Positions 56,912-64,000 of a stretch of 64,000 nucleotides of DNA are shown here, piece after piece; positions within the stretch are counted from its first letter, which is position 1; every line of letters starts with the position of its first letter. The DNA is taken from positions 608,955 through 672,954 of the forward strand of contig NZ_MBFM01000002.1 in the NCBI RefSeq assembly GCF_001696715.1, given 5' to 3'. The position numbers were made by a program, and so were the translations under genes. Under the pieces are notes generated by a model, which was not told the origin of the DNA, made no database searches, and saw only the letters and a program-made list of their open reading frames with translations. This DNA is from Thauera phenolivorans (GTDB lineage Bacteria; Pseudomonadota; Gammaproteobacteria; Burkholderiales; Rhodocyclaceae).

Positions 56912-58387
56912 ATGAAATCCTTCCAGCAGGACTGGCTGTCCAATATTCGCAATGATCTGCTCGCCGGCCTCGTCGTCGCGCTGGCGCTGATTCCCGAGGC
57001 GATCGCCTTCTCGATCATCGCCGGCGTCGATCCCAAGGTCGGCCTCTACGCCTCGTTCTGTATCGCGGTGGTCATCGCCTTCACCGGCGGCCGCCCGGGC
57101 ATGATCTCGGCCGCTACCGGGGCCATGGCGCTGCTGATGGTCACGCTGGTCAAAGAGCACGGCCTCGAATACCTGCTCGCCGCCACCGTCCTCACCGGCG
57201 TGCTGCAGATCGTCGCGGGCTGGATCCGGCTCGGCGCGCTGATGCGCTTCGTGTCGCGCTCGGTGGTCACCGGCTTCGTCAACGCGCTCGCCATCCTGAT
57301 CTTCATGGCCCAGCTGCCCGAGCTCACCGACGTCAGCTGGCACGTCTATGCGATGACCGCCGCCGGCCTCGGGATCATCTATCTGTTCCCCTACCTCACC
57401 CGCGCGATCCCCTCGCCGCTGGTCACCATCGTAGTGCTCACCGCGGTGGCCATCATGCTCGATCTCGACATCCGCACTGTCGGCGACATGGGCGAGTTGC
57501 CCGACAGCCTGCCGGTGTTCCTGCTGCCGGACGTACCGTTCAACCTCGAGACGCTCGCCATCATCTTCCCCTACTCACTGACCCTCATGGTGGTGGGCCT
57601 GCTCGAGTCGCTGATGACGGCGACCATCGTCGACGACCTCACCGACACCCCCAGCGACAAGAACCGCGAGTGCGTCGGCCAGGGCGTGGCCAACATCGCC
57701 AGCGGCTTCATCGGCGGCATGGCGGGCTGCGCGATGATCGGGCAGTCGGTGATCAACGTGAAGTCGGGCGGCCGCGGCCGGCTGTCGACGCTGTCGGCGG
57801 GCCTCTTCCTGCTCGCGCTGCTGATGCTGGTGGGCGACTGGGTGGCGCAGATCCCGATGGCAGCGCTGGTGGCGGTGATGATCATGGTGTCGATCGGCAC
57901 CTTCGACTGGAACTCGATCCGCAAGCTGCGCGAGAACCCGCCGAGTTCCAGCGTGGTGATGATCGCCACCGTCGCGGTCACCGTCGCCACCCACGACCTG
58001 GCGCAGGGCGTGCTGGTTGGCGTGCTGGCCTCGGGCTTCTTCTTCGCGCACAAGGTTGGCCGCCTGCTGCGCGTGCGTTCGATCGCCGAGGACGAAGGTC
58101 GCCAGCGCCGCTACACGATCAGCGGCCAGGTCTTCTTCGCCTCGGCCGACGCCTTCGTCGCCGCCTTCGACTTCCGCGAAGTGATCGACAAGGTGGTGAT
58201 CGACGTGTCGCGCGCCCACTTCTGGGACATCACGGCGGTCAGTGCGCTCGACAAGGTGGTGGTCAAGTTCCGCCGCGAAGGCACGGAGGTCGAGGTCGTC
58301 GGCCTCAACGAGGCCAGCGCAACGATGGTCGACAGGTTCGCCGTGCACGACAAGGACGGGGCCGACGACCTGCTGATGGGCCACTGA
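56912..58387 (+). CDS. SulP/SLC26-family anion transporter
   Basis: This 491-aa inner-membrane protein has an N-terminal SulP core of about 11-14 spans and a C-terminal STAS domain (about 395-485, [20 protein letters not shown] and [21 protein letters not shown]). [20 protein letters not shown] is the classic SulP opening. The substrate (sulfate, bicarbonate or a carboxylate) cannot be deduced. It is followed after 10 bp by the tandem universal-stress-protein gene, a pairing often seen for SulP genes. Confidence 0.9.
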   Translation: MKSFQQDWLSNIRNDLLAGLVVALALIPEAIAFSIIAGVDPKVGLYASFCIAVVIAFTGGRPGMISAATGAMALLMVTLVKEHGLEYLLAATVLTGVLQIVAGWIRLGALMRFVSRSVVTGFVNALAILIFMAQLPELTDVSWHVYAMTAAGLGIIYLFPYLTRAIPSPLVTIVVLTAVAIMLDLDIRTVGDMGELPDSLPVFLLPDVPFNLETLAIIFPYSLTLMVVGLLESLMTATIVDDLTDTPSDKNRECVGQGVANIASGFIGGMAGCAMIGQSVINVKSGGRGRLSTLSAGLFLLALLMLVGDWVAQIPMAALVAVMIMVSIGTFDWNSIRKLRENPPSSSVVMIATVAVTVATHDLAQGVLVGVLASGFFFAHKVGRLLRVRSIAEDEGRQRRYTISGQVFFASADAFVAAFDFREVIDKVVIDVSRAHFWDITAVSALDKVVVKFRREGTEVEVVGLNEASATMVDRFAVHDKDGADDLLMGH

Positions 58388-58397
58388 GGAGAACGGC

Positions 58398-59276
58398 ATG
58401 AACAAGCAAGACAGGAAAGTGCTGGCCTGCGTGGACCAGTCCCACTTCGCCGATACCGTCGCCGAGTACGCCGCCTGGGCCGCGCACCGCATGGAGGCAC
58501 CGCTCGAGCTGTTGCACGTGATCGATCGCCACCTCGAACAGGGCTCGGGCGAGGACCACAGCGGCGCGATCGGCATCAACGCGCAGGAACACCTGCTGAG
58601 CGCGCTCAGCGACAAGGAGGCCGCGATCGCCCGCGGCAAGCGCGAACAGGGCCGCCTCTTCCTCAACCGCCTGCGCGAGCGTGCGCTGGCCGCCGGCGCC
58701 CCGTCGGTCGACATGCGCCAGCGCCACGGCGCGCTCGACCAGACCCTGGCCGAGCAGGAGGCCGGCGTTCGCCTCTTCGTCCTCGGCCGTCGCGGCGCCT
58801 CGGCCGCGACCGCGCAGCCGGGCAGCGCGAAGGCGCTCGGGCGCAACGTCGAGCGCGTGGTGCGCGCGGTGCACAAGCCGATCCTCACCGTCACCGAAGG
58901 CTTCAAGGCGCCGGCGCGCGTGATGCTCGCCTACGACGGCACCGCGGTCACCCGCAAGGGGGTGGACATGATCGCCGGCAGCCCGCTGTTCAAGGGCCTG
59001 CCGATCGACATCGTGATGGCGGGCAAGGAACGCGGTGACGCCGATCGCCAGCTCGGCTGGGCCCGCGAAGCGCTCGAGGCGGCCGGATTCCGGGTCGTCG
59101 CCGACTACCTGCCGGGCGACCCGGAAACGGTCATCGCCCGCGAGATCGCGGCGCGCAGCATCGACATGCTGCTGATGGGCGCCTGGGCTCACTCGCCGCT
59201 GCGCTCGCTGATCTTCGGCAGCAAGACCACCGATCTGCTGCGCGCAGCGACGATTGCGACCCTGCTGCTGCGGTAG
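58398..59276 (+). CDS. Tandem universal stress protein
   Basis: This 292-aa cytoplasmic protein has two Usp domains: 1-155 ([20 protein letters not shown], ending [10 protein letters not shown]) and 158-292 ([20 protein letters not shown], ending [19 protein letters not shown]). The second has an incomplete ATP-binding Gly motif. GAGGAGAACGGC precedes the ATG, 10 bp after the SulP stop, so the two are co-translated. It may regulate or protect the transporter in stress. Confidence 0.88.
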   Translation: MNKQDRKVLACVDQSHFADTVAEYAAWAAHRMEAPLELLHVIDRHLEQGSGEDHSGAIGINAQEHLLSALSDKEAAIARGKREQGRLFLNRLRERALAAGAPSVDMRQRHGALDQTLAEQEAGVRLFVLGRRGASAATAQPGSAKALGRNVERVVRAVHKPILTVTEGFKAPARVMLAYDGTAVTRKGVDMIAGSPLFKGLPIDIVMAGKERGDADRQLGWAREALEAAGFRVVADYLPGDPETVIAREIAARSIDMLLMGAWAHSPLRSLIFGSKTTDLLRAATIATLLLR

Positions 59277-59465
59277 TCGCGGCAGGCACAGGCCGGCCGA
59301 AGCGCACCGCGCCGCACCGTCTGCAAGCCGCTAGAATCGGGTGATCCCGTCGTCAGTCATCGGCGCGTCCGCCGGCGCGCCGGCAGGCGGCGGCAGCAAC
59401 GCTTCGACGCCCACGAGGCCCGCCCCGGCGGGACCGCGGCGAGTGCATTCACAGCGAAGGCCGGA

Positions 59466-60410
59466 ATGGGAGCGAGTCACGAAGAGGCGCGGAAATACCC
59501 GCTGGCAGCGGCGCGACTGTTCGACAGATGTCGGGGAGCGCTGGTGGAAAGCGGCTTCACGATCGAGCGCGAACTGCCAGCCGAAGGGCGCATCGAGGCA
59601 AGCGGCGGGGTCAACTGGAAGTCCTTCGGCGAGCACATCGAGCTCCGGGTGGAGGGGGCCACCGTCCATGTGCGCAGCAGCTGCAAGGTGAGCACGACGG
59701 TGTTCGATTTCGGCCGTAACAGGCAGAACGTCGATGCGGTATTCAAGGCGCTCGAATCCTCGCTCGCTCGAATGCCGCCGGACCGCTCCGGGAGCGTTGA
59801 GGCCACCCCCTCCAGCCCGGCAGACATCGCGCTGGGATCGGCAGATGCCTCGCCCGAAGTCTTCGTTTCCTATGCCTGGGGCGGCGAAAGCGAAGCCCTC
59901 GTCGACCGCCTCGAGCGCGTGTTCGCCGCGCGTGGCATCGCGGTCGTGCGCGACAAGCACGCCTTGGGCTACAAGGCCGACATCCACGCCTTCATGCAAC
60001 GACTCGGCCGCGGCCGCTGCGTCATTGCGGTGATCGGCGACAAGTACCTGCGCTCGCCGCACTGCATGTTCGAGTTGATGCAGGTCGCAGCACGGGGCGA
60101 CTTTCAGGACCGCGTCTTCCCGGTCCTGCTCGATGACGCGAAGATTCAGCGTGCGGCCGAACGGGTGCGTTACGTGCAGCACTGGGAGGCGCAGATTCGG
60201 GAACTCGACGAAGCCCTCAAGACCGTGTCCGCTGCCGACCTGAAAGGGTTCAGGGAGGAGATCGACCTCTACACCGAGATCCGCCGCACGATCGCGGAAC
60301 TGACCGCCATTCTCCGAAACATGAATACGCTTTCGACGCAGATGCACAGCGAAACCGATTTCGTCGCCCTCGTCGATGCGGTCAGCGCCAGACTGACAGC
60401 ACGGTCTTGA
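59466..60410 (+). CDS. TIR-domain protein with an N-terminal beta-rich domain
   Basis: This 314-aa protein has an N-terminal domain (about 10-100, with VNWKSFGEHIELRVEGATVH and NVDAVFKALESSL) that I do not recognise, a short linker, and a TIR domain (about 128-270): EVFVSYAWGGESEALVDRLE, VRDKHALGYKADIHAFMQRL, RCVIAVIGDKYLRSPHCMFE with the likely NADase Glu203, and FPVLLDDAKI. The last 45 residues are helical. Bacterial TIR proteins often consume NAD on phage sensing, or act as virulence or metabolic effectors. No STING, Thoeris or CBASS partner is next to it. A 189-bp gap upstream has no gene. Confidence 0.82.
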   Translation: MGASHEEARKYPLAAARLFDRCRGALVESGFTIERELPAEGRIEASGGVNWKSFGEHIELRVEGATVHVRSSCKVSTTVFDFGRNRQNVDAVFKALESSLARMPPDRSGSVEATPSSPADIALGSADASPEVFVSYAWGGESEALVDRLERVFAARGIAVVRDKHALGYKADIHAFMQRLGRGRCVIAVIGDKYLRSPHCMFELMQVAARGDFQDRVFPVLLDDAKIQRAAERVRYVQHWEAQIRELDEALKTVSAADLKGFREEIDLYTEIRRTIAELTAILRNMNTLSTQMHSETDFVALVDAVSARLTARS

Positions 60411-60541
60411 CGTTCGCCGCCCGGGCGCCCCTGGAACTGGCGGTGCGCCGCCATGCGGCCCTGCTGTTCGTGCTGCTGTTCGTGCTGCTGGTCGCGCTGA
60501 CCGTCGCGCTCGTTTTGGCCTGGATGCGTTCAGTGCGCTAG
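60407..60541 (+). CDS. 44-aa single-span membrane peptide overlapping the TIR gene
   Basis: A frame starting with TTG at 60407 overlaps the TIR-gene stop (TTGA). It encodes RAPLELAVRRHAALLFVLLF followed by VLLVALTVALVLAWM and a basic end. It is a basic N-terminus plus one strong transmembrane helix. No good ribosome binding site is visible, and GTG 60443 is an alternative start. It could be a membrane partner of the TIR protein, or a chance frame in GC-rich DNA. Confidence 0.35.
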   Translation: MTFAARAPLELAVRRHAALLFVLLFVLLVALTVALVLAWMRSVR

Positions 60542-60554
60542 ATCCGCGGGCGAA

Positions 60555-61670
60555 TCAATCGCCGGCCGGTTTCTGGTACTGCCGCATGAACCGCCGGTCG
60601 ATCCAGTCCTTCCAGCGCCATGCGAGCGCGCCGCTCGCAGCGAGCCCGCCCCATGACACGATCGCCTCCTTCGGCCCCGTCGCCAGCAGGTACAGGCTTC
60701 TCCGCTGGGGCCGGTAAGGCAAGGGGTCGCGCCCCGCGAGCGCGCGCTGCAGGTTGGCCGTCAGCACCGGCCCGGCTCGCACCGCATGCACACCGGACTT
60801 CGGCCGCGGTGCATCGACGCGCGTGGCGACGTCGCCCGCCGCGAAAACCTGCGGGTGCGAGGCGCTTCGCTGGCCCGGTCCCACCGCGACGAAGCCGTCC
60901 GGCGCCAGCGCAAGCCCGGCGCCTGCGAGCCACGTCGGAGGGCGCACGCCGGTCGCCGCCACAATCCACTGCGCGCGCACCGGGCCGCCCGCAAGGGTCT
61001 CGAGGCCGTCGCGCCCGGCCCGGACGCGCGCCTCGACGAGTTCGACACCCTGCTGTGCCAATGCCGTGCGCACCCGCCTGACTACGCCGGGGGCGTGCCC
61101 CGGAAGCAGCGTGTCGCCGGATGCAAGCACCACCCTCGGTGCTTCGCTGCCGGTCTCCACGCGCAATCGATAGGCGACCGCGAGCGCCAGTTCGACCCCC
61201 GCCGCGCCACCCCCGCAAACCGCCACGCGGCTGCCGGGATCGCGCACGAGCGCCGCATGCGCGTCCCGCCATCGCGCCACGAAGGACTCGAGCGGCCGCA
61301 CCGGGAGCACGCCGGGATGGGTGGCCAGCGCCGCCTCGAGCGCGAGCCCCGCGCCGGTGTCGAGCGACAGCAGGTCGTAGGCGACGACACGCCCGTCCGC
61401 CAGGCGGACGCGACGTTGATCCGCGTCCATGCCCACCACCGCCCCCTGAACGTAGCGCACGCCCGCGGCCCGGGCCAGCGGCGGGATGGGCGCGACGCAT
61501 TCTTCGATACGGTAGTGGCCGGCGATCCAGCCGGGCACCATGCCGGAATAGATCTGGCGCGGATGGGGCGAGATCAGCACCACCTCGACGCCGCGCCAAC
61601 GCCCCTCGCCCAACGCTCGCAGCACATGCAGGTGGGCGTGTCCGGCGCCGGCGAGCACGAGCCGCTTCAT
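60555..61670 (-). CDS. TIGR03169-like FAD-dependent oxidoreductase
   Basis: This 371-aa flavoprotein begins MKRLVLAGAGHAHLHVLRAL and contains PRQIYSGMVPGWIAGHY, a segment shared with the NDH-like domain fused to selenide water dikinase (SelD) in many bacteria (TIGR03169). The second dinucleotide fold is VAVCGGGAAGVELALAVAYR and the FAD site is VFAAGDVATR. The stand-alone version may act in selenium or sulfur redox chemistry; the substrate is unknown. It overlaps the next leftward gene by 4 bp. Confidence 0.78.
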   Translation of the reverse strand: MKRLVLAGAGHAHLHVLRALGEGRWRGVEVVLISPHPRQIYSGMVPGWIAGHYRIEECVAPIPPLARAAGVRYVQGAVVGMDADQRRVRLADGRVVAYDLLSLDTGAGLALEAALATHPGVLPVRPLESFVARWRDAHAALVRDPGSRVAVCGGGAAGVELALAVAYRLRVETGSEAPRVVLASGDTLLPGHAPGVVRRVRTALAQQGVELVEARVRAGRDGLETLAGGPVRAQWIVAATGVRPPTWLAGAGLALAPDGFVAVGPGQRSASHPQVFAAGDVATRVDAPRPKSGVHAVRAGPVLTANLQRALAGRDPLPYRPQRRSLYLLATGPKEAIVSWGGLAASGALAWRWKDWIDRRFMRQYQKPAGD

Positions 61671-62329
61671 GTCCGCTCCGCCGGCGCGACCGCCGCGCGG
61701 ACCGCCGGGCTAAGTGCGGCCAGCCGCTCGAAGTCCTCGGGCCGGTCCACATCCCACAGGGCTGCCGGTTCGTGCCAGCGCAGCCCGAGCGCGCGCAGGC
61801 GTTCCCGCGTCTGCTCCATGACGCGGTCGGTGCTCCAGTCGATGTCCGCGAACAGGCGCGGATCGGCACGACGGAGCGCGATCAGCACGTAACCCCCATC
61901 CTCGGCCGGCACGACCACCGCATCGTGCTGGCCGAGCGCGCGTGCAACGCGACGGATCAGCACCGGCGTCAGCACCGGGCAGTCGGTGCCGATGATCAGC
62001 ATGCCGGCCGGCGTGCGCGATGCTGCCGCGGCCGCCTGCATGCGCACGCCGAGATCACCTTGCGGCTGGGACAGCAGCCGGACCTCGCCCGAGGCCAGGC
62101 AGCGCTCGAAGTCCGGATGCCCGGTGTCCGGCGCGCACCAGAGGCTCACCGGCCCGAGGTCCGCCCTCACCGCCACCCGCACCGCGCGCCGCAGCAGCCA
62201 GCGCTGCAGCGCTGCCGCCCCCTCGCGGCCGAGATGCGGAATCAGCCGCGTCTTCGCAAAACCGGCCACCGGCGCCTTTGCGAGGATCGCCAGCTCGATG
62301 GCCGCAGGCTGCCCGTGCCCGCCGCTCAT
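61667..62329 (-). CDS. TIGR04282-type glycosyltransferase (GT-A, arsenosugar-type)
   Basis: This 220-aa protein has the nucleotidyltransferase-like GT-A fold: LAILAKAPVAGFAKTRLIP at the N-terminus, MLIIGTDCPVLTPVLIRR and VPAEDGGYVLIAL, as in TIGR04282, a family annotated for arsenosugar biosynthesis. The partner TIGR04283-type glycosyltransferase precedes it with a 4-bp overlap. The true sugar acceptor is not known. Confidence 0.85.
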   Translation of the reverse strand: MSGGHGQPAAIELAILAKAPVAGFAKTRLIPHLGREGAAALQRWLLRRAVRVAVRADLGPVSLWCAPDTGHPDFERCLASGEVRLLSQPQGDLGVRMQAAAAASRTPAGMLIIGTDCPVLTPVLIRRVARALGQHDAVVVPAEDGGYVLIALRRADPRLFADIDWSTDRVMEQTRERLRALGLRWHEPAALWDVDRPEDFERLAALSPAVRAAVAPAERT

Positions 62330-63039
62330 CGGGGCGCGTAGCCGTAAGCGCGTGCGAGCGCCTCGGGCGAGGCGCCGAGCCAGAAGCGCAGGCGCAGCCA
62401 CCACATCGTGAGCACCGTCCGCACGACACCGTGACGCGCCCAGCGTCGCCCCGAGGTTTCGACCCTCGTGCGCAGACAGGCCGGACGCGCGATCGCGCGC
62501 AGGCGCCGCGACAGCACGATGTCTTCCATCAGCGGGATTTCCGGAAAACCGCCAGCACGGTCGAAGGCCGCCCGGGTGCAGAACATGGCCTGGTCGCCGG
62601 TCGCGATGCCGGTCAGGCGCGAACGCAGATTCATCGCCCAGGCCACCATCGCGAGCGCGGCTGGGCCATCGACGATGCGCACGTCGAAACGACCCCAAGG
62701 GGAAGCGTCGCCGATCGCCTGGCGAACCGCCGGCAGCGCATCGGCCGGCAGCCGGGTATCGGCATGCAGAAAGAGCAGTGCCCTGCCCCGCGCACAACGC
62801 GCGCCCGCGTTCATCTGCCGCCCCCGCCCCCGGCCCGCCTGTTCGACACGGTCCGCCAGCGGCGCCGCCAGCGCGACCGTGTCGTCCCTGCTGCCGCCAT
62901 CGACGACGACGAGTTCCACGCCGTGCGCACGCAAGCCCTGAAGCGCCTGCAGGTGCTCGACGACGCCGGCGGCCTCGTCGAGCACCGGGATCACGATCGA
63001 CAGCTCATGGGGCTGGACCTCGATCCCGGGCGCCGCCAT
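62326..63039 (-). CDS. TIGR04283-type family 2 glycosyltransferase
   Basis: This 237-aa GT2 enzyme has LSIVIPVLDEAAGVVEHLQA, ELVVVDGGSRDDT, GRGRQMNAGARCARGRALLF with the metal-binding LHADTRLP, and FPEIPLMEDIVLSRRL with the catalytic ED. These are marks of TIGR04283 family members paired with TIGR04282. ATG 63039 is preceded by GGGAGGAG; a longer frame to 63069 lacks this. Arsenosugar formation is suggested by the family name, and an ars operon exists 16 kb away, but no radical-SAM ArsS gene is visible. Confidence 0.85.
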   Translation of the reverse strand: MAAPGIEVQPHELSIVIPVLDEAAGVVEHLQALQGLRAHGVELVVVDGGSRDDTVALAAPLADRVEQAGRGRGRQMNAGARCARGRALLFLHADTRLPADALPAVRQAIGDASPWGRFDVRIVDGPAALAMVAWAMNLRSRLTGIATGDQAMFCTRAAFDRAGGFPEIPLMEDIVLSRRLRAIARPACLRTRVETSGRRWARHGVVRTVLTMWWLRLRFWLGASPEALARAYGYAPR

Positions 63040-63106
63040 CGACTCCTCCCTGCGATCCTTCACGCTCATGCCCTCGTCGGAATGCTCACCATGACCTGAT
63101 CCACCG

Positions 63107-64000
63107 TCAGCCCGCCGCCCCCCGGCGCCAGTCGTGGAAGCGCTTCACCCAGCCGAGCAAACGCTTGGGCGCGTGCGCCCGCTTCCAGTTCCCCGCCACG
63201 TACTTGTTTGCTTCGGCCAGGGTCGGATAGATGTGGATGGTGCCGAGAATCCTGTTCAGGCCGATCCCCTGCTTCATCGCCAGCACGTATTCCGCGATGA
63301 GGTCGCCCGCATGCTCGCCGACGATGGTCACGCCGAGAATACGGTCCTTGCCCGGCACCGTCAGCACCTTGATGAAGCCGTGCGCCTCGCTGTCGGCGAT
63401 CGCGCGATCGAGGTCGTCGATGCCGTAGACCGTCACTTCGAAGGCGATGCCCTGCGCGCGCGCCTCCTGCTCGTTGAGCCCGACGCGGGCGACCTCGGGT
63501 TCGACGAAGGTGGCCCAGGGGATGACCCGATAGTCTGCCTTGAAGGTCTTGAACGGAGCGAACAGGGCGTTGACCGCCGCATACCACGCCTGATGGGCGG
63601 CAGTGTGGGTGAATTGCCAGGGGCCGGCGACGTCGCCCGCGGCGTAGATGTTGGGGTAGTTGGTCTGCAGCAGGGCGTTGGTCTCGATCGTCCGCGCGCA
63701 GCGCGCGCAGCGCACGCCGAGCTCCTCGAGCCCGTAGCCGCTCAGATTGGCGCTGCGTCCGAGCGCAAGGAGCACCGTGTCGAAGGGAACGCGCACCGCT
63801 TGGCCGGCATGATCGGCGATCAGGACCTTGTCGTCGCCCTCCCGCACGAAGGCCTTGGCGTGGTGGCCCAGGCGCAGATCGATGCCTTCGGCGCGAAAGC
63901 GCTGCATCACCAGCTCGGAAACATCCGCATCCTCGCGCGGCAACAGGCGCGGTCCGCGGTGAAGCAGCGTGACCCGGGCGCCGAAGCGCGCGAACGCCTG
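63107..64000 (-). CDS. Pyridine-nucleotide disulfide oxidoreductase, C-terminal part (gene leaves window)
   Basis: The visible 297 residues are the second dinucleotide fold, FAD contact and dimerisation domain of a mercuric-reductase/lipoamide-dehydrogenase-like flavoprotein: QAFARFGARVTLLHRGPRLL, the NYPNIYAAGDVAGPWQFTH FAD segment, WATFVEPEVARVGLNEQEA and the C-terminal LGTIHIYPTLAEANKYVAGN with the catalytic His-x-Y-P. The C-terminus (HDWRRGAAG) lacks the Cys pair of MerA, so mercuric reductase itself is unlikely. The redox-active disulfide is beyond the window. It is upstream of the glycosyltransferases on the same strand. Confidence 0.85.
   Translation of the reverse strand, partial: QAFARFGARVTLLHRGPRLLPREDADVSELVMQRFRAEGIDLRLGHHAKAFVREGDDKVLIADHAGQAVRVPFDTVLLALGRSANLSGYGLEELGVRCARCARTIETNALLQTNYPNIYAAGDVAGPWQFTHTAAHQAWYAAVNALFAPFKTFKADYRVIPWATFVEPEVARVGLNEQEARAQGIAFEVTVYGIDDLDRAIADSEAHGFIKVLTVPGKDRILGVTIVGEHAGDLIAEYVLAMKQGIGLNRILGTIHIYPTLAEANKYVAGNWKRAHAPKRLLGWVKRFHDWRRGAAG

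Noticed and set aside
56464-56955. Open frames between torD and the SulP gene
   Set aside because: They lack ribosome binding sites, overlap each other in several frames and have random composition.
63107-64000. Mercuric reductase
   Set aside because: The C-terminal Cys pair of MerA is absent and no mer genes are visible, so only the broad family was assigned.

Overview
The window is GC-rich, about 70 percent GC by eye, with strong GC3 codon bias. This makes almost every gene throw long antisense shadow frames. Gene content (TMAO respiration, Tad pilus, Acr3-type arsenic resistance, PEP-CTERM protein, IS1634-family element, arsenosugar-type glycosyltransferases) suggests a free-living respiratory betaproteobacterium of the Rhodocyclales (Thauera/Azoarcus type). 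That placement is inferred from content, not from a marker gene.

Layout. 1-3.7 kb: the 3' part of pncB, then a leftward sulfur module (exported two-domain rhodanese, YeeE/YedE permease, 55-aa membrane peptide). 3.9-11.5 kb: a Tor-type regulatory set (response regulator, hybrid kinase, periplasmic TorT-like protein) and a leftward molybdenum TMAO/DMSO-reductase-type enzyme fused to a C-terminal c-type heme domain. 11.7-17.4 kb: housekeeping and orphan genes (YgiQ, 98-aa protein, glutathione reductase, Yip1-like protein, DUF364-like protein). 17.6-35.6 kb: one long rightward operon, mostly start/stop overlapped. It encodes a Flp pilin, an Lnt-like N-acyltransferase, TadG/TadE-like pseudopilins, a second pilin-like peptide, RcpC, the RcpA secretin, TadA, TadB, TadC and a DUF192 protein. 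It ends in a signal-peptide-bearing Rhs protein with a DUF2235/Tle1-like lipase tip, a lipoprotein that is probably its immunity protein, and a further secreted protein.

35.6-38.2 kb: a PEP-CTERM gene cleanly split by an IS1634-family element; I could assign the ends and a 6-bp target duplication. 38.3-39.1 kb: DUF2237 gene, tRNA-Ser(GGA) with promoter and terminator, and a decayed sigma-54-activator fragment. 39.1-47.1 kb: a permease/thioredoxin-like pair, a P2-type ATPase, an ECF sigma factor and an arsR-acr3-arsC-arsH operon. 47.3-51.6 kb: an internally duplicated small protein, an atypical MBL-fold protein and a second P2-type ATPase. 51.7-56.5 kb: torE-torC-torA-torD, with an in-frame amber codon inside torA. 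56.9-59.3 kb: SulP transporter and tandem Usp protein. 59.5-60.5 kb: a TIR-domain protein followed by a tiny membrane peptide. 60.5-64 kb: a leftward run of a TIGR03169-like flavoprotein, two glycosyltransferases and the C-terminal part of a pyridine-nucleotide disulfide oxidoreductase.

How parts fit. The 3.9-11.5 kb sensor set probably controls both reductase operons: both upstream regions carry the same GTTAAY/GTTMAC direct repeat. The heme-fused reductase could accept electrons directly from a quinol-oxidising cytochrome, and it may be the only working reductase if the amber codon in torA is real. The Tad operon with an embedded lipase-tipped Rhs protein, lipoprotein and Lnt paralogue is the best candidate for an undescribed system.
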